Source of the DNA: Metellina segmentata
Lineage: Eukaryota; Arthropoda; Arachnida; Araneae; Tetragnathidae
DNA: 64,000 nt
Direction of reading: 5' to 3'
NCBI GenBank assembly: GCA_947359465.1
Contig: OX375882.1
Span: forward strand, 50,783,509-50,847,508
The notes beneath the pieces were generated by a model. It worked only from the letters and a program-made list of their open reading frames with translations, was not told the DNA's origin and did no database searches. Positions 22,775 through 34,019 of the stretch are shown piece after piece (positions within the stretch are counted from its first letter, which is position 1; every line of letters starts with the position of its first letter). The position numbers and the translations under genes are program-made.

Positions 22775-23962
22775 CTAATTATTAAGATGAAAAAGGTAAC
22801 AGTAGTTCTCTTGCACATTTGGTTGCATTTGGATATTTGATTTCGATTTCCTCAACTCGAAGATATCGACTAAATAATTCACAAATGCATTACCATAAAC
22901 CGTTAACAGATTTTTCATTTCAGATTTATCGCTTAAAAAATTACTGAGGGTATCAAATAGTTCTATAAATCTTTTCAAGCAGTTCACTTCCGAGAGCCAT
23001 CTTACTTCAGTGTGAAGTATATGTCTCACATGGTCTTCATTTTGTTCTTAACAGAATAACTTGAAGAGACATTCACATTTGGCACTAGCTTTAATAGCAT
23101 TGATACACTTTAGAATTGAATTTAGTACTTCATTTAGAACAGTCGAATGTTTTTTAGCTTCCAGGTTTTCCCTGTGAATAATACAATACACAAGAAGCAT
23201 TTTTGGATTATCATCTTCCATCAATTTTAAGCAACCATTTTTCTTTCCCATCATATTAGGAGCACCACCTCTAGAACAAGATGTTATATTTTTATTGGTA
23301 TATTATTGAACATCTAAGTAATTTTTTAGCTTACTATATATATCTTTGGAGGTAGTGGTGCTTTCTAATGATTTACAGAATAACATTTCTTCATCAAAAT
23401 CACCTTTATCAATATATCTTACGTAAGTTATAAGTACGGCCTCATTGTCTCTCAAAGTTGATTCATCCATTTGCACCGAGAATTTTCTTGTTTTCAGCCT
23501 TTCAACAAGTTGTATTTCAATATCCTCACTCGTTTCGTCTATTCTTCTGCTAACAGTATTATTACTTTGTGGTATAGCTTTAACGTCTTTGTCATCTTTT
23601 TCCAGAATCGTTTTAAGAAATGCTGATATTGATGGTTTTATTAAATTCTCCCCTATGGTATGACTTTTCCCAGATTTAGTGATGAGTAATGCAATTTGAT
23701 AACTAGCCTCAAGGGTACGATTGATAATTGCATTATGAGCAGTAATTAAAGACTTAAATGTTATTCTTTTTTCAAAAATTTTCTTTAAAGTTTGATAGTA
23801 ATTCAAATCTGAATTAATATGAGCATTATGTTTCGCCTTCAAATGTGCATCAAAACGACCTCGTTTCATTGATTCGTTAGTCAAGCATTGTGGGCATAAA
23901 AGACAAAAAGGTGATCGTTCATCGTAGACAACGGGTTTGAAACCAAATTTTAAATATTCCAC
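22775..23962 (-). pseudogene. hAT-superfamily (ZBED5-like) transposase pseudogene with two in-frame stops
   Basis: A single minus-strand frame of 396 codons from ATG at 23962 is interrupted only by TAA at 23303-23305 and 23048-23050. Residues 20-45 form a BED-type zinc finger (C20, C23, H40, H45: PFCLLC ... DAHLKAKH). Then comes SNNTVSRRIDETSEDIEIQL and KFSVQMDEST, the start of the RNase H-like fold with the catalytic Asp, as in ZBED5/FAM200/SCAND3-type domesticated hATs. A CIIHRENL motif follows the first stop and HTEVRWLSE follows the second. The frame ends at 22775, well short of the usual 600-700 residues, so the C-terminal dimerisation region is absent. Relic of a mobile element rather than a host gene; few lesions imply a fairly recent loss. 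Confidence 0.85.
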
Positions 23963-24158
23963 CTAATACTGTCAAATTTTTTTCTTGCGTGTACCACTCA
24001 TTTCACTATGTGGGCTGAAATAAATAAATATAAGATCAATTAAAAACTAAAAAAATATGAACTGGAGAAAACGTAGACTAAAAATTCGTATTTAAATACA
24101 CATGTATGGTACATTAAAAATTATCAATTGAATTTACATACCTTTTATCTATCATTTT

Positions 24159-25048
24159 TACACAGTCTAGTCACATTAATGTGACCACCTGTCAAAAGCC
24201 AAAATAATCACCTTTGGCAGAGCGGACCGCTGCGAGACGTGCAGGAAGAGAGTCAATTAGGTTTCTGAAGGCGTTCACTGGGATGTTGAGCCATGCCGAC
24301 TCCAATGCCGTGGCCAACTGCGCAAGATTACCTCCCTCCTCCAGCCTGGATCCTCCCGGCAATTGTTGCAGGGTGTTTGCTTTCAGACGTTTCACGCCGT
24401 ATACGCCAACGTCCATCTGTCCGATGGAGCATAAAACGTGATTCATCGGAAAAAGCCATCTGTCGCCACTCTGTGGACGTCCAGTTGCGGTACTGGCGTG
24501 CAAATTCCAGCATTCGTCGCCGATGAACAGCAGTCAGCATAGGTGCATTAACCAGGCGTCTGCTGCTGAGGCCAATGCGCAGCAACGTTCGTTGAACCGT
24601 TGTTGAGGATACACTCTTGGTAGCCCCTTGGTTCATCTGGGCGGTCAGTTGCACTTCTATTCGCCCGAATGCATCTCCGTAGCCTTCGTTCGTATATGTC
24701 ATCTATAGCCCGTGGTGCACCACATGTGCCACGCCGCTGATTTTAGATAGTACCATTTTGCCATTCACGGTATACTTTTACCACGTCGGCACGCGAACAG
24801 TTCACAAAATTAGCCGTTTCCGAAATGCTTCCACCCTTGGCCCGAAAGCCAATAATCATGCCCTTTTGGACGTCGGATAAATCGCTACGTTTCTGCATTA
24901 CGCCAACGATTGAAATGCTTTCTGATGTCCTAGGACATCCTTTATATACACTCCACTGCAATGTGCTGATACCTGCCTTTTGTGATTGGTTATTTCACGT
25001 TGACGTCGAAAGTAGGTGGTGGTCACATTAATGTGACTGGACTGTGTA
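24159..25048 (-). mobile_element. Deleted Tc1-like element, copy A1
   Basis: TIRs of about 31 bp: left TACACAGTCTAGTCACATTA and onward; the complement of the right end reads TACACAGTCCAGTCACATTA. The terminal TA is the target duplication. Minus-strand coding pieces run N to C: 24961-24743 (LSDVQKGMIIGFRAKGGSIS, helix-turn-helix), 24702-24328 (MAFSDESRFMLHRTDGRWRI, catalytic core), and 24330-24192 (C-terminus ending AVRSAKG). The stretch containing the SPDLNPIE motif is deleted. Copy A2 at 37889 keeps that stretch and lacks another. Confidence 0.9.
24192..24961 (-). pseudogene. Tc1-like transposase of copy A1, broken into three pieces
   Basis: The N-terminal piece ends after EWQNGTI. The middle piece spans the second helix-turn-helix (TTVQRTLLRIGLSSRR) and the first catalytic segment (FSDESRF). 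The last piece begins abruptly at a junction with GGSRLEEGGN and carries the C-terminus. Frame changes at about 24740 and 24330 and the internal deletion prevent a functional product. Confidence 0.85.
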
Positions 25049-25546
25049 TATATAAAATGTATATATTTTTTTAAACAACCAGACTTTTACAACAATTTAA
25101 CGGACGCTTATTTCAAGTTAACACCAACGGCGAATGCTGAGCATTACTGCGAAACACTGCAGAAACTGAGATCTCGGTACAAAGCATTTTGTGACAGTCA
25201 GAAAAAAATAGCACGAAATGCTTGGTGCCGGCCTAGTATAACCAGTAGTTCAACCCTAGCGTCTAACAAAGAAATCACGGCTACTAAAATGGCGAACAGA
25301 AGTTAGTTTTACAGGAGGTTTACCCGGCTCGAGTAGCGACTGAGAGTCGATTATGGACTTGGGAATCGAGTAGGAATATCGATTTGCGAACTAATTCTAA
25401 TCACACTAAATAAACCCATTAATCAATTAATCAGTCCTTTCCCTCCCCCATTAGGGCTTTTAATGTGTATCGGCGGGGGAAAAAAAGAAAATTGTTTCTA
25501 GTGCTATAGTTACTACTACACTAAATGCAACTTTTGTAAGTGTCAT
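25049..25546. other. Unassigned DNA
   Basis: No coding or repeat signal recognised between two transposon relics. Confidence 0.4.
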
Positions 25547-25964
25547 TACAGAGGCTGATCGGACATTTTTTGAACGTTTTTGATGAGATGTAAAAAAAAT
25601 CGAATGCTACGAAGCAATTTTATTTTTTCAGCAATTAAATAGTTTAAGTATAACTTATCGTCTGATGATTCAGAGTTTTGTCTACTCTCAAAATGGCACT
25701 TTTAAATAAGCAAGGCTATGGAAGGCTATGTTTCCACTCTTTTCGAAGATAGCTATGCTTATTCATTTATTCAAAAACGCTGTGGAAGTCATCGTTTTTC
25801 GATATCTAAAGGTACGATCAGTAATATTATAAATAAAAAAGGAAAAATTGAAAAGTGTAAAAATACTTCGAAATCAAATAGAACCTTTAAAACATAAAAT
25901 TTGATATAAAAAATTATCTTCAATCCATTAAAATCGTTCAAAAAATGTCCAAACAGCCTTTGTA
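25547..25964 (+). mobile_element. Deleted Tc1/mariner-type element, copy B1 (418 bp)
   Basis: Inverted ends ACAGAGGCTGATCGGACATT and (complement of right end) ACAAAGGCTGTTTGGACATT are flanked by TA. Inside, the plus strand encodes only a transposase N-terminus: YAYSFIQKRCGSHRFSISKG and TISNIINKKG, a helix-turn-helix. The remainder is deleted. Copy B2 at 59023-59705 has the same ends and a matching N-terminus. Confidence 0.8.
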
Positions 25965-26494
25965 GTATGAATTTATTCGTTAAAATATTTTATTGGTAGC
26001 GTAAAATTGCACTACAATTTCATTAAATAAGTACCCTCATATAGCACGGTAAATTGGTGCCGTGCTGTATAGAATCCGTGTTATACGAAACTTACTAGTC
26101 CTACAAATTTTGATATTGCGTACTGTGCTATATGTAAATCGTATTACTGGATACTCGTGCTATATGAAACCGTGTTAACCAAAACTCAGAGGTCATAATT
26201 CGTACCGTGTAAAATGGAAACTAAAACCATGTTATATAGAGTACACAAAAATTATACAGAAGTTAACATACGGCGTTTATAGAAACATTTTCTTTATACA
26301 ATTTTAAATAAGAAATATAAAAATTAAATTCATTTAAATTATGTACATACATCCATAACAAATTTACATTTAAAATTATAGAAAATTCAGATGGCTCTTG
26401 TTTAATTTTCGTCACTGGAATCGAAACATGTTTCTGGTCGTGTGCTTTTTCTTCCTTGGGCAGGTGGAACTTTTCATCGCTTGCTTCTTCATCG

Positions 26495-26627
26495 CAGATG
26501 GACAGACAAACAGACACCAAACGCGTAGGAGGCGGATATGGCATCAGAAGGGTCCAAAACGGATCGAAAACTTGAAATGGGACGAAAATATTCAATGTAC
26601 AAACAAACACTCCATACTTATTTATAT
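26495..26627 (-). repeat. Truncated end of the 1.6-kb Helitron-like repeat
   Basis: It matches the last 130 bp of the copies at 26628 and 32277 (GACAGACA run, ATCAGAAGGGTCCAAAACGG, CAAACAAACACTCCATAC) and directly abuts the full copy, making a partial head-to-tail pair. Confidence 0.8.
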
Positions 26628-28222
26628 ACTAGCAAAATACTCGACCTTACTCGGTTTGAATTGGTTTACTCTAGATTGAAGAGATAATCAAAATATATAA
26701 GGACTTACGTTTTTTGTAGAATAAAAATTTATTTTAACATCTTTCACCATCTTTATATTTTCTACAACTAACTTTGGACACAAATCCTACACATGCATAT
26801 CCATTCATGTAATACATTTCACATACATCGCACAATTGCTGTATGACAAAGCTACAAAATGACGAAAGGTGATACTAAGGTTACTACTATAAAAGACGAT
26901 TTATAGGAAGATTTGGAATTCCCTTTCTTAAGTTCTTTTCATGTTCAACTCAATTAATTAAAATTACGATTTACGGCGAGTGCTCTCGCACTCATAGTCA
27001 ACAAAACAAAATTTTTTTACTTGTGGCACTCTTGCCTCCGGTATGCGACATTGTGAAATTTTGCAATCTTCTCCTGTCATTATTACAACGAATTTTTTAA
27101 TGTTGGAAAAAGTTCCAGTTTGGATTCATAAACATTATTATTCTTTCAATAACGGCATTATTCTTTAAATAACGGCATTATTCTTTCAATAATGGCATAA
27201 CTACACTTAAAATTTACTGAAAATTTATACTGACTTACCTAACATTTTTAAGTCTAATACTTTGTGGTGCTGTTGCGTGTGATGAGAAGGAAAACACATT
27301 TATTAAAATAATAAATATTTAAAACAGGAAACAGCGAAGTAAAACAATATAAAAGATGTCGCAAAAAATTGTTTTAAAGACATTAATTTGTGATTAAATT
27401 TTATCTTTTGATCTCGCACAGTTGCCACAACTTACAACTAAAAGTGTACAAAATTTAGAATTGTGAAATTAATTCAGAGCGAAAGAATCAGAAAAAATAT
27501 CACTGCTCGCGCGATCTTGTTCCTTCTCGTTTCATTGAAAAATATCGTCTGTCCCAAATATTCGGAAATCGTTTTCATTGCGCAAAGAATAAAAATAAGA
27601 CTCGAAATAAATGAAGTATCAAAGATGAAATTCCATTAAAAAAAATAATTTTTTGAAGAATAATTACTTTTTCAGCATTACTGGTAAAGCAAATGAAAGT
27701 AATCGTAATACTCAAACTACATTCCAATTTTTCGAAAACTATCAAATTGTAGCTGATTTAAGTATACTTACTCAGGTGTTTTAGCATGAAACTCTTCTAT
27801 AAATATAACAATAAAAAAAATTTTAATATTGCATTCACTAAAATAATAAATAATGTATAAAATAAAACACATTGTAATCAAATATATGGAATACAATTCA
27901 TGTGATGTCTGCACAAACACACAAACACAAAATCGAGCATAGAACAGAAAGACGGACAGACAGACTTTCGCAACCAATGCCACTCATTAAATGAAGATAA
28001 GTACTCACTGTATGCAAATTTCCATGAAAATATCTTAAACCGCGTGGACGTGTATAGGGCACAACATACAGACAGACAGACAGACAGACAGACGGACAGA
28101 CAGACAGACACCAAACGAGAAAAAGGCGGATTCGGCATCAGAAGGGTCCAAAACGGATAGAAAACTTGAAATGGGTCGAAAATATTGAATGTACAAACAA
28201 ACACTCCATTCTTATTTATATA
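26628..28222 (-). mobile_element. 1.6-kb non-autonomous Helitron-like repeat, copy 1
   Basis: It is collinear with 32277-33891 over its full length at high identity. On the minus strand it begins TCTATATAAATAAGAATGGA, preceded by A, and ends GTATTTTGCTAG followed by T, which fits Helitron ends (5' TC, 3' CTRR, insertion between A and T). No strong 3' hairpin was seen, so the assignment is tentative. It includes a (GACA)n run at 28068-28110 and a 20-bp tandem repeat (three units, 27138-27197). No coding capacity was recognised. Confidence 0.6.
27138..27197. repeat. 20-bp tandem repeat, 3 units
   Basis: The unit is TTATTCTTTCAATAACGGCA or close variants. Copy 2 of the element has four units at 32786-32865. 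Confidence 0.9.
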
Positions 28223-28408
28223 GATATTATCATTGTTATTGTAAATCATGTAATATGGAGAACAAAGGCGTGTTACATGAGGGCTGCCGCAATTTTGGTA
28301 AAGTGTTTTAGAGAATCCGTGTTATGGAAGTACCGTGCTATACGAGGGTTACCTGTATATTAATCATGAAAATAATATTCTCATTTGGTATTTCTCTTAG
28401 AATAACAG

Positions 28409-28707
28409 GGCCGTGGTACCTGGTTTGAAAAAGTAGCGGATTTTCAACCGGAGGATTTCAAGTTCGAAACTCGGTCCAACCAAAGACCGTCGTGTACATG
28501 AGGGCTCGCAACACGTTAAATCTGTCATGGCCTCAAATGTTCTCAAGTTGATGTGGTGCGAGTTGCCACCTCAAGTGCAGATCTCATCATTTGACCGTGG
28601 CTCAAAATAACGAGATGTTATATAAGAATCTTTCTCTTCGGGATTGATCCCGGGCCGTCGCCAATAGCCCGTGTGCTGCTACAGTGCGACCGTTAATTAA
28701 ACTACCC
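28409..28707 (+). mobile_element. Full-length SINE (plus), about 300 bp
   Basis: The tRNA-like head (GCCGTGGTACCTGGTTTG, A-box region; CAAGTTCGAAACTCGGTCC, B-box) is followed by the body (AAAGACCGTCGTGTACATGA, GGCCTCAAATGTTCTCAAG, TTTGACCGTGGCTCAAAATA) and the tail (CGGGATTGATCCCGGGCC, GTGCGACCGTTAATTAAAC). This is the best plus-strand reference for the family. The insertion lies 50 bp from the right end of the pogo-like element. Confidence 0.85.
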
Positions 28708-29290
28708 TACAATTCCACGAGACTCGGTAATTCACCATGCTGCTATAAATAGAAAGGGGCGAATAAAACAAATGAACAGCCGTAGAAAAAATCACAATTA
28801 ATCATACATTAGGGATTCATGCTTTTTCCCAATACCACGTAACATATCTTTAGGAGTTGTTTTTTTTTATCTTCTAGTACAAATTGTGTGTGGAACTATC
28901 TAGTTTATTATTTCACTAATTTTTTCACTAAATAGAATTTTTGACGGCAATAAGATATTTCTTTTATATTGTATCCTGCACACAGCATGCACTTTTGAAA
29001 TATCGACTAGTGGCTGTCACCAACTTATAAAACCATACTAGAAATTTGTTTGAAAAATAAAGCTGATCATCTGCTTTATGGACCATGTTCGTTTGTAAAA
29101 GTGGGAATTTGGTAATTATTTTGAAATTTTTTTGCATAGAAATTTTCCTAACAATTTAGAAAATATACTGAACATTACAATTTTAACGATACTCTCATAG
29201 TCTCATAGGATGCTTTGTTGTGCAACTTGGGGTTAAGCTTGCTTTCATTTCTTTTACATTTTTATTCTATTGTAAAGTTACCAAACTTGC
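28708..29290. other. AT-rich DNA, nothing recognised
   Basis: No reading frame or repeat signature recognised. Confidence 0.4.
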
Positions 29291-29699
29291 TATAGAAGTA
29301 TGAATTGCAATCCGATCCGGCGGATCCGGCATCATTTGGCTACCTACCGGATCCAGCAACATCTATCGGATCCGGTCTGGATCCGATATAACCGAAATTT
29401 TTTAATTGAATAATCGATTATTCAGACCCAACTTTAAAATCGCATAATCGTTTATGAAGCAATCGATTGTGAATGAATCGATTTTATCTTTTTTAGTCAT
29501 CAGTTTGGAGAATTTTAGCAAAAATAATAAGTTAAATTAGTAATAATATTTTTTTAATAAAGAGGAATTAGAGAAAAGCAAATTCTGTAAGAAAATGAAG
29601 ACTATTGCAAAAAGACAGACTTTAGAAAAGAAACAGAGTTTGAGAAAATACTGAAAAAAGAAATGACTTCATATATATGAAATGCAGTCAAAGGAAAAT

Positions 29700-29868
29700 A
29701 TTTGTCTCTTATGTACGACTACTTAATGACGGTTAAACCAACTAATGTCGAAGCTGAGAGGGCCTTCTCGGCCGCTAGTTATATTTGCAGTTTATTGAGA
29801 AGTAGGTTGGGGGATGACACATTTAATACGATTTGTTTCCTTAGATCGTTTTTTCAAACCCAAAAGTG
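29700..29868 (+). pseudogene. hAT transposase C-terminal dimerisation segment
   Basis: The frame reads PTNVEAERAFSAASYICSLL, then RSRLGDDTFNTICFLRS, then TGA. This is the hATC motif (P-x-S-x-xE-R-x-F-S) found at the C-terminus of hAT transposases. No upstream catalytic domain was found inside the element. Confidence 0.8.
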
Positions 29869-30124
29869 ATTTTCATTACTACATAACTTCGATTTAAGCA
29901 ATTAAGAAGAATTAAGAGTTCCCTTGTTTGTTATGTTGACCAAAAACTGCCACAGATTAGATTTTTATGTTAGTTTGAGACAAGGTTAGGTACAATTTAT
30001 ATGTCACTTGCTCAACGACTTTAGAGATAACTACTTAATTTTAGATAAATAGAAAAGTACCACGCATAAAACAAACTGATGTTTATTAGTGTGGAAACTA
30101 GTAAGTCTTATCATCACTAGTAGG

Positions 30125-30180
30125 ATTAATTATAGTAACTACTATTACTACTAGTAGTACTAGCAGTTACTATAATTAAT
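30125..30180. repeat. Perfect 16-bp inverted repeat
   Basis: ATTAATTATAGTAACT (30125-30140) and AGTTACTATAATTAAT (30165-30180) flank a 24-bp loop that includes CTACTAGTAG. It lies inside the hAT relic. Confidence 0.9.
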
Positions 30181-30428
30181 TGTTGGTGATTGATTTCCTA
30201 CCTATGGATAAGTATTAATAAAGTTGATTTTCTAATGCTAAAATAAATATTTTATTCGTCAGTTTGGAATAGTATCCTTTTTGCGTAATTTCACTCAGCC
30301 GATTTTGGAAAAATACATACTGGTTAGATATACTTATTAACAAAGTACCAATCCGGCCGAATTAGTGTCAATCCGGCCGGAATAGGCCGGATTGAAAATC
30401 ATACCGGATTGAAATCCCTATATGGAAG

Positions 30429-32276
30429 TTACAAAGTCTGTTGCAAAAGTCTAAACATTGAATAACCGTAGCAATATTTCAATAGCCTTTGTAACTTCCA
30501 TAGCAGGTTTTGTAACTCCACAATAGACTTTTCAATTTTAAGAACCAGCCTTTCATCCAGCATTTTAATTTTATGCTTCAGGGCGAACCTAAAAAAATTT
30601 AACATCCAAAAGGTATTTTTCTGTTTAAAATAATTGCTTATAACCGAATTAACGAAGTCGAGAATTTTTTCAAAGTATAAAAAATGCAATAATAAAAAAT
30701 TAAAGAAATTCAACTATCTAATTAAATTTTACAAAAAAACTAATCACGAAATAAATGGATTTTAATTGCCTGAGGGAATATTTTAAAACTACTTCAGAGG
30801 CACAAGGCATCAAACATAACAAAAAGTTTTTAAGAAATGCATTCACACTAACTTTAACTAAAATTAAAAGTTGTATATGTCATGACAACATTTATTAATG
30901 TATAAAGAAAAGTGAATAAAACAAATAATTATTATTTTCTAATTAGTAACAAAATTCTAACAAATTATTGTTATTTTGTATTAGTTTCTTAAAACATTTG
31001 TGAGCAAAGTTTCATTTTTAATTCCTTACATCGATTTAAATTAAATGTTTAACTGTTTGAATTCATTATGAATGAGAAAGAAGTGAGAAAGAATTAGAAC
31101 AAAAGATTTGGCTATAGAAAACATTTCAAGATTCGTATGCGACACAAAAATTAATTGTAATTTCACTATTCTAGAAATCATTTTTACAGTGATCTTAGTT
31201 TCACGATATACAAATTATGGAATTTAAAAAGTAACTACCAAAATCATGGAAGTAGGAAAGGTAACAGAAGTGCCTTTACTCTGAACTGTTGAAGCCAAAA
31301 CCGTAACCGCGGCGCCATCTTGGTGCGTTAGAAAAATTGTGATAGTGCATGTTAATCAACTTGGTTATACCGTTTTTGATTGAAGATTTTAACCAAACAA
31401 TTCGCACCATTTTCTTAGTTTTGATTTGGATATGACGTCTTGTGACGGGTGTGCAAACCGAAATACAAAGAAGATACCTGGAATATCGTTTCATAGATAA
31501 GTTTAATTTGATGTATCTTTAGGCTGATAGCTTTTTGACCTGTAACTTCTAAGTGTTCAAGTAGAACTATATTCAAAATTGGATGTATTTATAAACATTT
31601 AAAAAATTATCTTGAAAAGTTGACTGATTTATTTGATTATTAATTTATTAAATTATATTATATTATTAAATTAATATTAGATTATTAATTTGACTCATTA
31701 ATTTATAGAATTGTACGATTTTGATATTGCAACCTACCATAATAAGAGTTAGCAACTGTTTTTTAGGAAAGTTTAACTTTTATATAATATAAAAGTGTTA
31801 CAGTCAAATAAACATTATCTTTTTTTTAGTACATGGGTGAAAATATTACCTCACGTTACATGATTTAGAATAAAACAGCTTTAGCTAACAGTTATAAAAT
31901 TCGAATCATAAACATTACATTTTGTTTTCGAAAACGCATTTTTTTTGTTAGTTAAGTTCTTTTGCATTGATCAACTAAGTAACTGCTTGAATGCTATTGA
32001 AATCTTGGACTGTGAGCAACTTGTTAATGAGTGAATTAGAAGACAAGCAAATATCGAAAACATTGTAGCTGTATGAAATTTTTCAAAACAAGCATCTCTT
32101 GAGCCAATGGTTAAGATTATGAGCTCATACAATTTATGCTTGCAGTCCTAGGTTTTACTGTATCTGCATGTATTACAATTTTAGAAAGTATTCATAAGAA
32201 AAAAAGACTTTCTGTGGGTGGATTTGTGTGGACAGACATAACATATATTCAATAATCAGTCTACAATTTATCAAGC
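30429..32276. other. AT-rich DNA, nothing recognised
   Basis: Open frames at 30429-30713 and 31276-31494 (minus) have no recognisable domain and composition like the surroundings. Confidence 0.4.
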
Positions 32277-33891
32277 ACTAGCAAAATACCCGACATTACT
32301 CAGTTTGGATTGGTTTACTCTAGATTGAAGAGATAATCAAAAGATATAAGGACTTACGTTTTTTGTAGAATAAAAATTTATTTTAACATCTTTCGCCATC
32401 TTTATATTTTATACAACTTACTTTGGACACAAATCCTACACATGCATATCCATTCATGTAATACATTTCACATACATCGCACAATTGCTGTATGACAAAG
32501 CTGCAAAATGACGAAAGGTGATACTAAGGATACTACTATAAAAGATGATTTATAGGAAGATTTGGAATTCCCTTTCTTAAGTTCTTTTCATGTTCAACTC
32601 AATTTTTGAAATTACGATTTACGGCGAGTGCTCTCGCACTCATAGTCAACAAAACAATATTTTTTTACTTGTGGCACTCTTGCCTCCGGTATGCGACATT
32701 GTGAAATTTTGCAATCTTCGCCTGTCATTATTACAACGAATTTTTTAATGTTGGAAAAAGTTTCAGTTTGGATTAATAAACATTATTATTCTTTCAATAA
32801 CGGCATTATTCTTTAAATAACGGCATTATTCTTTAAATAACGGCATTGTTCTTTCAATAATGGCATAACTACACTTAAAATTTACTGAAAATTTATACTG
32901 ACTTACCTAACATTTTTAAGTCTAATACTTTGTGGTGCTGTTGCGTGTGATGAGAAGGAAAACACATTTATTAAAATAATAAATATTTAAAACAGGAAAC
33001 AGCGTAGTAAAACAAAATAAAAGATGTCGCAAAAAATTGTTCTAAAGATATTAATTTGTGATTCAATTTTATCTCTTGATCTCGCACAGTTGCCACAACT
33101 TACAACTAAAAGTGTACAAAACTTAGAAATGTAAAATTAATTCAGAGCGAAAGAACCAGAAAAAATATCACTGCTCGCGCGATCTTGTTCATTCTCGTTT
33201 CATTGAAAAATATCGTCTGTCCCAAATATTCGGAAATCGTTTTCATTGCGCAAAGAATAAAAATAAGACTCGAAATAAATGAAGTATCAGAAATGAAATT
33301 CCATAAAAAAAAAAAAAAATTGAAGAATAATTACTTTTTCAGCAGTATTGGTAAAGCAATCGAAGTAATCGTAATACTCAAACTACATTCCAATTTTTCG
33401 AAAACTATCAAATTGTAGCTGATTTAAGTATACTTACTCAGGTGTTTTGGCATGAAACTCAACTAAATATAACAATAAAGAAATGTTTAATATTGCATTC
33501 ACTAAAGTAATAGATAATGTATAAAATAAAATACAATGCAATCAAATATCTGGAATACAATTCATGTGATGTCTACACAAACACACAAACACAAAATCGA
33601 GCATAGAACAGAAAGACGGACAGACAGACTTTCGCAACCAATGCTACTCACTAAATGAAGACAAGTACTCACTGTATGCAAATTTTCATGAAAATATCTT
33701 AAAACGCGTGGACGTGTATAGGGCACAACATACATACATACAGACAGACAGACAGACGGACAGACAGACAGACAGACACCAAACGAGAAAAAGGCGGATT
33801 CGGCATCAGAAGGGTCCAAAACGGATAGAAAACTTGAAATGGGTCGAAAATATTGAATGTACAAACAAACACTCCATTCTTATTTATATAG
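32277..33891 (-). mobile_element. 1.6-kb non-autonomous Helitron-like repeat, copy 2
   Basis: It starts ACTAGCAAAATACCCGACAT and ends in TTCTTATTTATATAGA, collinear with 26628-28222. Length is 1615 bp against 1595 bp; the 20-bp difference equals one extra unit of the internal tandem repeat. The minus-strand 5' end is preceded by T here rather than A, so the ideal Helitron A|TC junction is not met in this copy. A (GACA)n run lies at 33742-33778. Confidence 0.65.
32786..32865. repeat. 20-bp tandem repeat, 4 units
   Basis: Same unit as 27138-27197 with one more copy. Confidence 0.9.
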
Positions 33892-34019
33892 AAGATGTTT
33901 ATTTATTATCAAACCAAGTAATTGTAAAGAAGCTTGATTTAGTAGTTTTTTAGATTGAATTAATTTATGTTTATAAATTTTTGTTTTAATAGTCTAAGAT
34001 AAACAGTAAAACCTGTCGC

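Larger units (their letters stand above)
26023..28357. mobile_element. Pogo/Tigger-like element, interrupted
   Basis: Left end near 26031: TACCCTCATATAGCACGGTA; complement of the right end near 28356: TAACCCTCGTATAGCACGGTA. Subterminal CCGTGTTATA motifs recur on both sides. Most of the interior (26495-28222) is a different repeat that also occurs at 32277, so it was inserted later. The original interior is reduced to short flanks with a possible minus-strand tail (SICDEEASDEKFHLPKEEKA at about 26510-26450). Family call rests on end form. Confidence 0.5.
29299..30420 (+). mobile_element. hAT element relic with 8-bp target duplication
   Basis: TATAGAAG (29291-29298) and TATGGAAG (30421-30428) are an 8-bp duplication with one mismatch. 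The inverted ends are TATGAATTGCAATCCG and, on the complement, TAGGGATTTCAATCCG. Subterminal GGATCCGG/CCGGATTG motifs are dense at both ends, as in hAT elements. The interior encodes a hAT C-terminal dimerisation segment (29700-29868). At 1.12 kb most of the transposase is missing. Confidence 0.75.

Noticed and set aside
24214..24526. Plus-strand open frames in the 24-kb element
   Set aside because: They are antisense shadows of the minus-strand transposase.
27768..28249. Minus-strand open frames rich in SVCLSVC
   Set aside because: They are translations of a (GACA)n microsatellite within the 1.6-kb element; the same occurs at 33562-33864.
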